A stretch of 64,000 bases of DNA from Carallia brachiata (lineage: Eukaryota; Streptophyta; Magnoliopsida; Malpighiales; Rhizophoraceae). The stretch is taken from NCBI GenBank assembly GCA_021464245.1, contig JADCRB010000075.1, positions 2,787,555 through 2,851,554 on the forward strand. Direction: 5' to 3'. Below the pieces are notes generated by a model. It searched no databases and had not been told where the DNA came from. It was given only the letters and a program-made list of their open reading frames with translations. How positions within the stretch are numbered: position 1 is the first letter of the stretch; every line of letters starts with the position of its first letter. A program made the position numbers and the translations under genes. This document shows positions 33,635-44,940 of the stretch, piece after piece.

Positions 33635-34985
33635 GATTTCATGATTTGAATTTGATAATTATAAAATATTAAAAATTATTAATATGTTTATTTAATTGTA
33701 AAGTTAAAGGTTTTTAATTAAACAAACATAAATTAGAATAGAAGTAATACAAGCACAAGAAAACTAATAATATTAGTTCTATTCAATGTAAGTATAATCT
33801 AGTACAGACAATTTTCAGGGGCTCATTTGTTGACATGAAGATGAATTAGATAATGAGCCATATATGGTTAAAAAACTAGAAGTATTTAGTTTTGAACACT
33901 ATTGGAATAGCAACAATTGGAGTTATGCATAGCAAGTTATGACCAAGAGAATAATTAGGACGCAAACTGTGATTACACACCATGTGGGCACAATTCCAAA
34001 GAATGTTGCAGACTGCTCAGAATGAAATCATATGTTGAGCTATGCATCATTGGAAAGCTTTTTGAGTCTACTTTCAAACACTATAATTTTCACATTAATT
34101 AGAATTGTGGAGATGAAATTATGCGCAATAAGTTAGAACATGTGCAAGTTGTTAAAGTATTCTAGATGAGTCAATCTCTAGAAACTATAATGTTCGGATG
34201 GAGCAAAATTATATGTCAAGCTAGACATGGCTAAAAAGCTAATTAAATGTAGTTTCCAAATCAACAAGAATTGCATTAATTAGATATTCCTATAAGATGT
34301 TATGGGGTAAAAATTGAAACTTGCACAAACTATCAAGATACACTAATTTTGTCAATATTCAGAGATCCCTATGGATAGTTAGAGACGATTCATTTGACAA
34401 ATTTTATATGAATGTAAAGACAATTCTATTTAGTTTCTAAATCCTCAAGAATCATTTCAATTGGATACTTATAGAGAAAGTTATAGTCTATCAATTATAA
34501 GGCATTCAATCCATCAAAGCAAACAAGATACAACATTAGTCATTTTTCAGAGATGATTTTGAGCAATTGGAAAAGAATTCGTTGTTGAGACTTATATACA
34601 TACAAAAATAATTCTGTCTAATTTCCAAATTAACAAGAATCACATTAATTGGATATGTGTAGAAGGAGATGTCGCAAAAAAATCCTAAAGGGTGTACAGT
34701 CTATTATGTTAGCGGCATCAGTTAACTTTTAGAAGGCACCATGACTAACTGGATCAGAATCATGCTATGATCCATATATGGATATGGATGGAAGGCTTTT
34801 GATGTTTACTTTCAAACACAAGAATCAAAATATAATTTGAAATTAAATACAGAGAGTTATGAATAATTTTTTAAAAAGTTATCAAATTTGTTAAAGTTGT
34901 CATCGCCGTTGAAAACCATGATTTTAAAGATTCATTGACTATAAAATCAACTTTATTTGCCCATAGATAAGCTGCTTCCACCAAT
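33635..34985. mobile_element. Truncated unit B copy of the LTR-like block
   Basis: From TGTTGAAATCC (33635) the sequence parallels the A block (22727 onward, skipping the LINE) up to about 34985, where B jumps to the sequence equivalent to A 26865. The 3' third of the LTR-like block and the adjacent unit sequence are deleted. It shares with A the runs GAAAGCTTTTTGAGT and TTTCACATTAATTAGAATTG. Confidence 0.5.
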
Positions 34986-37760
34986 GCATTTCAGTGCCAA
35001 TATAAAACGTTGTCACTTGTCAAAGAAGGCATCCTTAATTAATAACCTGATTTTTTAGTAACAGCGGCCATTATATTTTATAAGAAGCTCACTTTACTTG
35101 AAAAATTATTAGATATTATTTATTAAGTGTTGATTGTATAAAAATAATAGTTCGTAAATGTATATATTATTGTTTATTATAAGAAATTGTCGTGGGGTGA
35201 CAACTTACAACTAAGAAGTTGTTACGGGCCGACTAGGAAGCAAAATTTCAGGCTCTCGCACATTCTCTTCGATTAATGATAGCCAACTTCGTGGACTTTT
35301 CAGCCAGAAAAACTGCCAACCGTTAAATAACAACAAAAATCTGATAGGACTTTGACAGTGGCGAGAAGGCACCTTTGGAAATGTAGGGGCAATCGCCCCT
35401 ATCATAAGCGAAAAAAAATATAATAAAATTTAAATTTATTCATCATCTTCTTTAAAACTTATTCTTTGTCTTTATTAAATTTGTCATCCCCACTGAAAAG
35501 GAAAAAATAAACACACAATAGAGTTTACATTTATTTATTATTCTCACTAAAATTTATACTTTGGCTCTACTAAATTTTATATTTAATGTTTTGTCCTTGC
35601 TCTTTCATCCTTTTTTTTTTTGTTGAAAACATTATTCTTCTTCTAACTAATTCTTAAATCTTTAAAGTATACGAAATAACTTATACCCATATAATCACTT
35701 GTTCAAAGTTTGACCAAATTCCTTGAATTTTGAACTTCCCGATGCCAATTAAAAAAAACACTAACCCATAAAAGCCAAAATTTTGGAGTAGCTACTCTAC
35801 ATTCAATCCAAATCCATGGGCTTCCTTTTTACTATATTGGCTGTTTGAAATGGTTTGCTTTTTGTACTTCTTGTTTTAGTTGTAATTTTCCAAGCAAAAA
35901 TTTGTTTCATAAAGAATACTCCGAATTAATTTAAGATCAGCGATTAATGTTTATTTTTTATTTTTATCTTGTGAGCTTTTGTCATTAGAATTATTATTTA
36001 TTATAGCTAATTATATAGTATTCATTTGAAAATTTCACAACTATCTAACAAAAAAGCATGTAAAAAAATAATTTTAATAATTTTTTACATATTTTATTTT
36101 TATTTTTTATTATTATTTCATGAATTACTGTTTGCCTCTATCGGCTTTAATTTTTGCCTCTACCAGTGGACTTTGATACACAAACGCACGGATAGAACTA
36201 TATTATTTTTACACATTATTAATATGTTTTTTTTATGATGAATTTTTTTAAGTCTCTACACCTTTTTTTTAAAAAAAATTTGTCTATGATGTAGAATATA
36301 TTTAACGTTCACCTGCAACAAGCCTATTAACAATGTATGTGAAGAATATCTCTGTCTCTCTCCGGAGCAACTACATTTGCGTCTGTCTGTTGTTTCTGCA
36401 TCAAATGGACCAAAATGGCCAATAGTTTTTTGTTGGGGTTCTGAATTTCTCCCTACTAAAGATATCTTAAAATATTAACATCTATGCATCTATATCTATA
36501 CATTTATAGAATATAATTATATAAGCAAAGAGAAGATTCACATACCTACATAACAGTTTTTAGTATTTGGATTCTCAAAAGTTAAATTTTGAGATTTTTA
36601 AATTTTTAACTTAATAAATTCTCAACAATTATAATGTTTCATAGCATTCTAATAGAATTAGGACTCCAATAACTGTAGTTTTTTTTAAATTTTAAATAAA
36701 AATTTTAATTTCAATAGATTTTATGACTTTTATATACATGTAGTCTTTTTTTTTCATGTTATAAAAGCATAATTATCCTTTACTTGCATTATTGTTATTT
36801 TGTTTTCTCTTAACTAAAATTTTCAATTTTAAGTTTTAAATCTTTTATCCAAACAATTTTTTATCAAGGTTAGTATTTATATTTGATTATATAGTTATTT
36901 TAGTTTTCTGATTGTAGTTTTTATTGTCAGTTGATTTGTATAAAATTATATTCATGCAGTCCTCTTTTTTATATTATAAAAATGTGGCATTATTATTTTT
37001 TTTACTTTCTTCAAACTAAATTTCTCAATTTCTCATCAAAGTTATGCTTAAAATAGAGTACAATTATTTTAATTTTTTTAATTAGTCAACGAACTGAAAT
37101 CAACCGAAACATTATCTTAAGTCCAGAATCTGACTCTGACAGAACGCGGAAAGCAAGTAATAGCTTTTTTTATAAAAATTTTTGTGCATATTCGCATATG
37201 GCATTTGTAGATTGTGGAGTTGGGGCGTTTGGTTGTTTAAATTTTAGGGATTTATGGGGTTGGGTTTGAAACAATAATGTTTTTTTTTTTCAAATAATTT
37301 TAGGTACCCTTATGTAAGTGGCACGCCAATGGTGGCTTTGAAGTATAAGGATGGGATTTTTGATGGTTGCTGATAGGATGGTGATTGTAGGATATATGTA
37401 AAATTTAATATTTTTCGTTTCCTTCCCAATTAATTATAATATTCAATTTGACAATTTGTTTCGACCTAATAACAAAAACAATATGATTCTTATATAATCT
37501 TTTTTCTCGTTACAATCTTTATGAAGGAGTTAATTGATTCTCTTTAAATTTGATACATAATAGTAGATATTTTATGATAATAAATTCAGTAATTTATGAC
37601 AATGAATTTTAGATTTTTTACTCTCCTTCTCTGACACGAAACAAGCAGGAGTCCCCTTTTTTATATTGTATTTTGCCCTTTACACACCAACAGACAAACA
37701 GACACACAACACAAGAGATAGGTATCCAATCATCAGAGAAATAGATAGAGAAAGAGAGGG
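34986..37760. other. Unit B tail and following AT-rich DNA
   Basis: The unit B tail runs to about 36480. The remainder is AT-rich intergenic sequence with no recognisable gene. The stretch 37625-37760, with CA-rich and GA-rich sequence, is probably the 5' leader of the DDI1-like fragment. Confidence 0.55.
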
Positions 37761-37921
37761 ATGAATGATGAGGATCATTGTATCATATCCTTTGAAGTCG
37801 ATCCTCATGAATTTGTATGCCCCTCCTTTTATACCCTTCATTTGGATTATTTCTTTTTTTACCTATTATGTATTTGTTTGTTTTTCATCTCGGTAATCGG
37901 CATAAGTAATAGGTTAACTAA

Positions 37922-39000
37922 GGGGCTGTTTGGAGTGGTTTAAGTTTTCTGTTTTCTGTTTATTTTTCACAAAAAAAAACAGGAAATATGCTTGTTATTG
38001 ATTCTGTTTTCTGTTTTTTGTTGAAAAGTTAAAAGTGTTTTTCAAAGAAAAAAACAGATTGGGAAAACAATAAAAATAGCTTTTCGATTTTGTTTTTCAT
38101 TTTTTTTTTATACTTTCTCTCACAACTTTTTCTCTCTCTATCCACCCTCTTTATCATATCTCTCTTTACTCATCCTCTCTCTATCCCTCTTTATTTTTTC
38201 TCTCACTACTCTTTCTCTCTCTACCCATTCTCTCTCTACCCTCTATCTCCTTTTCTATCTCTACCATTCTCTCTCTACCCTCTCTCCCCTTTTTCTATCT
38301 CTATCATTCTCTCTCTACCCTCTCTCCCCTTTTTCTATCTCTACCATTCTCTCTCTACCCTCTCTCTCTCTCTCTCTTTTTTCTCTCTACCATTCTCTGT
38401 CTACCCATAGTCTCTCTCCTTTTTCTTACTCTACTATTATCTCTCTACTCTCTCTTCTTCTTTTCTCTCTCTACTCATTCTCTCTCTATCTAGACTCTCT
38501 CTCTTTTTCTTGTTTTATCATTCTCTACTCATTCTCTCTCTACGCTCTCTCCTCATTTTTCTCTCTTTATCATTCTCTGTACTTGTTCTTTCTATACTCT
38601 CTATCTCTTTTCTCTCTCGTCTTTTCTCTACTCATTCTCTCTCTACCCTCTCTCTCTCATTTTCTCTCTCTACTATTCTATTTACTCATTCTTTCTCTAC
38701 CCTTTTCTTTCTGTCATTCTCTCACTCATTCTCTTTCTTCTCTCATTCTCTCTCCTTTTTCTCTCTCTACCATTCTCTCTACTCATTCTCTCTACCCTCT
38801 TTCTTTCTCTCTTTCTCTCGCTCCCATTTTTCTCTTCATATTTTTTTTTACCATTCTCTTTCTCTCACTATCCTTTTTCTATCTATTTTTTTATTCTTAT
38901 AAAAAAAAAACAAAAATTGACAGCAATAAACACAAGAATTCAACAAACAGAAAAAACAAAAAACAGAAACAAAAAACTGACAGCGTCTCCAAACGGACCC
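37922..39000. mobile_element. PIF/Harbinger-like non-autonomous element with polypyrimidine core
   Basis: The ends GGGGCTGTTTGGAG and GGGTCCGTTTGGAG (complement of the right end) match at 12 of 14, and a TAA flanks both sides (37919-37921 and 39001-39003). The G-rich GTTTGG end and TWA duplication are typical of PIF/Harbinger (Tourist-like) elements. Subterminal TTTTCTGTTTTCTGTTT is mirrored at the right end. The centre (about 38105-38890) is nearly pure C/T with repeated TACCATTCTCTCTCTACCC-type units. It lies in the first intron of the DDI1-like fragment. Confidence 0.8.
38105..38890. repeat. Polypyrimidine minisatellite
   Basis: About 790 bp of C/T on the plus strand with variable 20-45 bp units based on CTCTCTACC and CATTCTCT. 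Long Ser/Leu/Phe-rich ORFs across it are composition artefacts. Such mirror-like homopyrimidine tracts can form triplex DNA. Confidence 0.85.
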
Positions 39001-39837
39001 TAAATTTCACAGCAACGTCGATTTTCTTTTATTTTCTTTTGTTTCCTTTTTCCCCTCTCGGTATGTTTTCTTCGATTGTAGGTTGAGAATGTGAAAGCTC
39101 TGCTTGAGTTGCAGGTAGCATTTCTTTTTCTATTTCCTCTTTTGGGGCTTGGTGAATTATGTGCAGTATTTCTTTCAATTCAATCTTTTCTTACTGGCAT
39201 TGCCGATAAAGTATAGTAAAAAAAGAATAGGGCTACAAAGTTTTAGTCTTCTCTTTATCTGTGATGTATATCGTCAAGAATAATTGACCTTAGTTTTTTG
39301 TGCTAAGTCAAGAATCACGCTCAAGTGAAATTAGACTTCAAATTGTAGTTTTTGTTGATTCTTTGGTCTTCCACCGCTGGCAAGCAAGAAAGAGTAATGA
39401 GAAATTGAGTGCTATGGGCGTTAAGGATAAGGGTTTGTTGATGATGGTCTCAAATGCTACCCTTGGTCATTAACAAAAATAGGCAGCTTCATGTCATTCT
39501 ATTGCTTCCATTTTGCAAACTCACAATGGACCTAGAATCAAGAATACTCTCTGCGTGTTACTCAGGGAGATGCATACAGCACTCGGTCTCCACCAAGAGC
39601 TTTGCTGGTTGTCTCTTTGCCAGTAATAACCAACAACTTGATTTTTAAAATTAATTTCAACAATCATGCGGCACAATTTGTATTCTAAAATTGATACTTG
39701 AATTATGAAAGGGCAATATTTTAGTCATATATCTGAAAACAAATGCACACCAACGATCCTTTTCCTATGTCGCTATTTGCTGAATGAAATGCTATTATGA
39801 GAGTTTGTATTGATCAGTGTTTGAAATTCCAGTATTA

Positions 39838-39905
39838 GTTTAGCAAAAGTAGAATTTGAGGCTTAGCGAAAGTAGAATTTGAGGCTTAGCGAAAATATAA
39901 TTTGA
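39838..39905 (+). repeat. Tandem 24-bp repeat, about 2.5 copies
   Basis: GTAGAATTTGAGGCTTAGCG repeats in tandem, the last copy diverged. Non-coding. Confidence 0.7.
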
Positions 39906-41361
39906 GCTGAAAACTGTTAGATAGGCGCGAAAGAAGCTCAAATGTCTTTAGACATCAGGATTAAATGGTCATATGAATACTCCTTAATTGCATAACTTCG
40001 TATTTAAAATTGAAATAGTTAGTAAAATGGGCTAAAAATAAAATAATTAGTTTTCTATTGCAAATCTAAAATGAGTCAAATTTAGGTCTTGCAAAATTAT
40101 GTTCTTATTGAATGATGATACATAATTACTTCAAAAAACGAAAAGAAAATCAAATACTGAAAAAAAAACTATAAGTATATGAAAAAATATATTAAGTCTG
40201 CAAAGTGCGGATTCAACTCTAGAAATTGGTTCCACATATGCTTAATGAAATTAGTTAAAAGGAAGCACAATCATTGAGACCTATGCTCAATGACGTTTTT
40301 TATTAAAAAAATTTAGAATTTACTAGTCCCATATTTGATATTTTGAATTTGTGTCCACATTTTTTTCTTGAAAAAAAAAAAAAAGTCCGTCACATCTGAT
40401 AGTTAGATCAGTTTGCCCTGTGCACTTTTCTGTTAAGTCTAGTTACCTGGCCGTCACATGACCGTGACCGCCATCTGGACTTACAGAATTTGATTGGAGG
40501 GGAACTTGAATTGTCATAAGCTTTTTGTAGTGTAAAAAATAACATTTTAAGAATATTTTTTACTCCATTTTTTGTCAGAATGCAGTGACTCTTTAATTTT
40601 TTATAAATATAATTATATTTTATACAATAAAAAAATAGTGCGTTTTATGATTTTTTTTTGGTTACAAAAAGCATTATTATGTTTGTAAAAAATCAAAAAT
40701 TCATTACATTCTAATAAAAAAATCAGAAAAAAAAAATTCTGAAAGCGTATTGGGCTCTTTTGTAGTCAAGTTCCTTAAGTATATGTATGCAATGCACCAT
40801 CCTCCATCCTCTTCCCCTGCAGATTCTTGATGGAGGGGATCTTTTGAATGAAAGGACCAACACCGAACTCCAATATCTGAAGAAGGTTTGCTTCCATCAT
40901 TTCTATTACTCTTTCTCTGATGTGCAAAATGAAATTAAGTGAACTCACTTCCTATATCTGCCAACGGTGCCCGACCTGCCTATTACAAACAGTGCCCATC
41001 TCTCTCTTTCTGTAAGTTGAGCTTCAATTATTGTAGATCTATGCAGCATAAAGAGGTTCTTCATGCAAGAACCTTTCGCTAATTTTCAATGGTTCTGTTT
41101 AATTCTTAACTGCTATTGGTCCATCAGAAACACTTGCATGTTTGATAACTTAACTTTGAGAGACGAATATCATAAGAACTAACAGTTCTCTGGCCATGGG
41201 AAGTGGGAACATTATATTGCCAATGAAATCTCTTCTTATTTTTTGCAACTTTTCTTCTTTTCTCTTTTGCTTGTGGCAACCGCTTTCATGGTCTGATTCA
41301 GTGTTTAGCTGCTGTTTTATTGTGCAGAAGCCTGAATCTTGAAGGGTCGCTTGTCAAACTA
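39906..41361. other. Spacer between DDI1-like fragment and unit C
   Basis: AT-rich with no intact gene. It contains a possible exon remnant (40824-40886) and an imperfect foldback segment (about 40556-40745), whose halves share GAATG(C/T)A(G/A)TGA and A+T-rich flanks in opposite orientation. Confidence 0.5.
40824..40886 (+). pseudogene. Possible exon remnant of an unidentified gene
   Basis: A 63-nt segment bounded by an acceptor-like CCCCTGCAG and a donor-like AAG|GTTTGC encodes ILDGGDLLNERTNTELQYLKK in one frame without stops. The composition is protein-like, but I do not recognise the family. A second acceptor-like site (GTGCAG) precedes 41327. It may derive from the same captured block as the DDI1-like pieces. 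Confidence 0.35.
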
Positions 41362-43370
41362 TTGTTGGGAATAATTCGGTCCTTATCTCTAAGTTCCACG
41401 GGGTTGCCACAACAAAATTCACACTATATCCGGATCATCACGTTCCTCATATATAAATTAAATTTCTCATGTTCTATGAATTATATAGGTCTCACAGCAT
41501 TTGCAAAACCAAATTGTTGCAAAGATAAATATATGAGAAATACAAATGAGAATAGGTTCATATGCACATTCGAAATGCAAATCTACATTCTATGTGTGTT
41601 CAACAATCTTTTCAGCAGTGTCCTAATGATTGGTAATGAATGCACAAATCTAGAATTAAGCAAGATTGTTGAAGAAATAAGCAAAATCATTGATTAAAAT
41701 TAAACTCCCGCTCTTGCCTTTCCGCAAACACCATCTTACTTTGAGTAGTCTTATCTCACTCACATAAGGAAAGAGTCAGAAATGTACCCAAAAAAAATAA
41801 TAATAATAAGGAAAGAGTCAGAAACATTATGAGTATAATATCCTTTAATTAGATTTCATTTATGTGTAAATAAAGAAGTGAGCTTTTAATTTAAGTAGTT
41901 GTCAAAACTAAGCCAAAATAGGCAAAAATGCAACAGTGAGGTGACAGCTGGCATATAAATGTCACGCCATTGCAGTTTACTAATTTACTCACTTGCTCTT
42001 CGCGAGATATTATTTAAATATTTTTCTTAAATTTATAAGATATATTTAGATATATTAAAGTACAATCATAAATATATAGCCTGTAAGAAGCAAGCAATTG
42101 TAAAGTTACAAGTTATCGTTTGGCTTTGTAAATCAACAAAACGCCATTTAAATAATATTGCGCTTTGCAAGCAATATATAAACGTGTAATCGTTTCATTA
42201 ATAACAAACTCCATACAAACGTGATCTTACCTATAATTGTCTGACTAATAGAATTGAGAATCCAAAGCCAAAAATCATCTAAAGTTTTGGATGTTGATCT
42301 TCAAACCTCAGATAGCTTATCAAAATTCACTGGCAACACTTTTGAACACGCTTCTTGCTCTTGATTTGGGCATAAACTGCAAAAAGAAAATGCACCCACA
42401 TAATTCCTTTGAAAATTCATTCTCCAGCAATAACACAATTATATGTGGTGACTTTTAACATATGGCTTTTAGGATCCTTATATAGTAGATTTCTCAATTT
42501 CACACTGAACAAATTAAAACAATGGTTTTCAATAAAAGTTAAACATGTCAACTCTCCACCAAAAGGTTCAAAACACTCATTCTAATGGAAATTGTTTCCA
42601 AACACCCATCCTAATAGAAATTGGTGGGTTATATTTAGGAGAAAAAATTCATAATATCAGTAACACTAATAAGCACTTCGCTAGTAAAACAACTAGCAAA
42701 ACTTAATAAAAGGAAGAAAGAAGAAATAAGCAAAATAAATAATAAAAACTTCAAAAAAAAAAACGACTTAAAGCATATACGACATAGACTTTCTTAGTTC
42801 TCTCGAGTATCAGACTGCCGTCCTCAAATAAGGCATAATATAATGTCTTGGCGTTCGAATATTATCAGATACATAATGAAGACCTTTTATCTCCTCCCAA
42901 CTCATTATCTTCTTTATAACTACGTAATACTCTAGTAATGGGAGTGGGATTTAAGAGGCAGTAAATATAGCAAAAAGAAGGAAAGTATAGCCTATCAAGG
43001 GAAATAAATATTTGCTGCCTCTAATTGTCTCAAGGAATAATTAAGGAAAGGTTTTGTAGCTATCGGGCTTTTAAACTTCTAAAACTATCAGTTTTAATCG
43101 ATTAAAGTCTCCCACAATGTGATTATTTGAAAGGCAATCAGCAAAAAGAAGGAAAGTATAGCTTGGCACGAAATAAATATTTGCAACCCACCAATAATCC
43201 TGAGAAATAAGGAAAGTTTTTGTAGTTATCGGGCTTTTGAACTTCTAAAATTATGAGTTTATTGGTTAAATCTCTTCGTCATGCTCAATGCGATTGTCAA
43301 CAATTATCTCAAGAGGAGATATATTTAAGAAGGACCAGGGTAAGTGCACCGACTCGGGCACTGAACAATT

Positions 43371-43397
43371 AAAATATATATATATATATATATATAT
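43371..43397. repeat. (AT)n microsatellite
   Basis: A short dinucleotide run inside the unit C copy of the MITE-family repeat. A second, longer TA-rich run lies at 44518-44555 in the same unit. Confidence 0.8.
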
Positions 43398-43525
43398 TCA
43401 AAAAGAAAATTTAAATTTAAATAAATGTTATTTTAGAAGGTGAAGTATAAAAATTATATGAGGTTTTCTACAAAAAAAATTTCTTAACAGTAGAAAAAAA
43501 CTATTTTATTGAATGTGTATATTTT

Positions 43526-44042
43526 CTTCTTTTTTTTTTTTTTTTGAACGGCAAGAAATTTTTATTCATGGCATCCAATCAACAAAAATAGACACCAACG
43601 AGCCAAAAATCCACATAACACGCTTAGAAATTGCCAGAAATCCAGCAATAACTCTAGGGTAGAGGTCAAAAGCTGAGCCAACAAGACAGCTCCTCTCTCG
43701 AATATATTAGTAGTACCTAAGAAACATATTAGATATATATTAAAAAAAGCTATAAGCTTGATCCAAAAAATGAAATAACAATTTAGCCTCCCACGTGCCA
43801 CTTTACAACCTTTTTCGCAAAAAACAATCTAATTTATATAAGGAATCTTGCCAAGGGTGGAGACCCCAACACCCCCATCTGTGGTTTTATTTATCAAAGC
43901 CATGCCACCAAATCTTGAGTCTTAGGTGTTCCCATTTTAGCCATTGCGTCCACAAATGAGTGGCTTTCATAACATCTATAAACGAACAGAACCTTGCCCT
44001 TTCTATAAACCCCCACCAAAATCAATTGCGTCCGCAAATGAG
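43526..44042 (-). mobile_element. 5'-truncated LINE 3' end, minus strand
   Basis: TGTGTATATTTT is duplicated at 43514-43525 and 44043-44054, and B has it uninterrupted near 30653. Read on the minus strand, the element starts in coding sequence resembling the C-terminal end of a LINE RNase H domain (FVDAMAKMGTPKTQDLV, then a stop), continues with a 3' UTR, and ends in ATGCCATGAATAAAAATTTC and a poly(A) tract (T run at 43532-43546). It is a classic dead-on-arrival copy. Confidence 0.8.
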
Positions 44043-44516
44043 TGTGTATATTTTTAATATATAAACTTCTGTATATGTAACAATTTCCATTAAAAAATGA
44101 TGCAAAAAGGCGAAAAAAATGTTGCAGAAATATGCCACGCGACATATCCATGTGTCAGGATTAATATTCATAGATAGATAGATTGGTATCACAAAACAGA
44201 TCCGAGGAAAAAGAAAAACAATTCAACAAGTCAAGAAATACAGAGGAATTCCATATTTTCAAATTTCATCAAGGCGCATGTATAAGGGCAATGCCAGTTG
44301 TCTTGTCGAACATACTTAAGGTTGACGTTGCTAAAAAATTGATCTCCCTTATCTTGTCAGAAATTGATCTCCCTAATCTTGATCTCCCTTTTAAAAGCTT
44401 GCAGCAGGACGACATCAAGATGTAATGGTGGCGGAGTTTAAGGATGTAAAATGTGATCGCGCAAAATATATAAATGTAAATTGCCGTTCTGTTGAGCTAG
44501 TTTTAAAGCAAATGCC

Positions 44517-44549
<33 letters not shown>

Positions 44550-44940
44550 ATATATGATGGAAGGAATTACCGAACAGATGGCAATGGCATTCCATTTACT
44601 GACAAGAGACTGAATGTGTATCACCATATCATGAGTTACTGATCATTCTATTAATATATCAGTTTCGAATCTGCTGAGATTATGTCAGTCTAATTTATTC
44701 TTCAGGAAACATTTTTAATTGTCAGAAACACCTCTTGACCACGTGCCGATTGAATCATTGCAGATTTGAATATCTACATATACGGTTTTTTATTTGAACT
44801 AATCGAAGTCCATTTGCCATTGAAAGGGAACCGTTGTGATTGTTGATTTTCGTGATCTATTTTAATAAGAGAAGAAGGGCACGTGGGTACATCCTGCCTA
44901 CGCTTCTATATTTAGAATTCCCACTCCAACTATTAACGCC

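Larger units (their letters stand above)
28461..36480. repeat. Segmental duplication unit B (with MBOAT copy B)
   Basis: B begins directly after the A tail with sequence matching 16297 onward (TTGACGTTC(T/C)ATTTTAGG) and follows the same block order as A up to about 36480, where AGTTTTTTGTTGGGG(T)-like sequence matches the end of unit D (60630-60685). A and B are thus direct tandem repeats. B-specific changes include the 31293 MITE and extra sequence at about 29060-29430 that begins with a T run, as expected of a minus-strand retroposon. Confidence 0.85.
37761..39473 (+). pseudogene. DDI1-like 5' gene fragment (ubiquitin-like domain), broken
   Basis: Three exon-like pieces match the order of the N-terminal ubiquitin-like domain of DDI1 (DNA damage-inducible 1), a proteasome shuttle with an aspartic-protease domain. 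Piece 1 is 37761-37814 (DHCIISFEVDPHEF, donor GTATGC). Piece 2 is 39082-39114 (VENVKALLELQ, acceptor TTGTAG, donor GTAGCA). Piece 3 is about 39390-39473 (NEKLSAMGVKDKGLLMMVSN, then a stop). The beginning of the protein differs from the usual start, the segment between pieces 2 and 3 is degraded, and no protease or UBA domain follows. Intron 1 carries a PIF/Harbinger-like element. I read this as a truncated duplicate, confident about the family from VENVKALLE and EKLSAMGVKD. Confidence 0.65.
41362..44940. repeat. Truncated segmental duplication unit C (no MBOAT gene)
   Basis: C begins with AATTCGGTCCTTATCTCTA, matching 29432 in B, and follows A/B block order through 44560-44935 (matching 20740-21110). 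It stops 170 bp before where the MBOAT start codon would be. The 41690-42560 stretch is C-specific. C shares the AT-rich MITE copy with B (43345-43525). Confidence 0.8.

Noticed and set aside
38090..39086. Overlapping long plus-strand ORFs (106, 130 and 167 codons) rich in Ser, Leu and Phe
   Set aside because: They are produced by the polypyrimidine minisatellite, which lacks stop codons by composition in several frames; no protein motif.
43894..44151. 85-codon minus-strand ORF as a gene
   Set aside because: It is the RNase H tail of a truncated LINE joined to flanking DNA across the target duplication.
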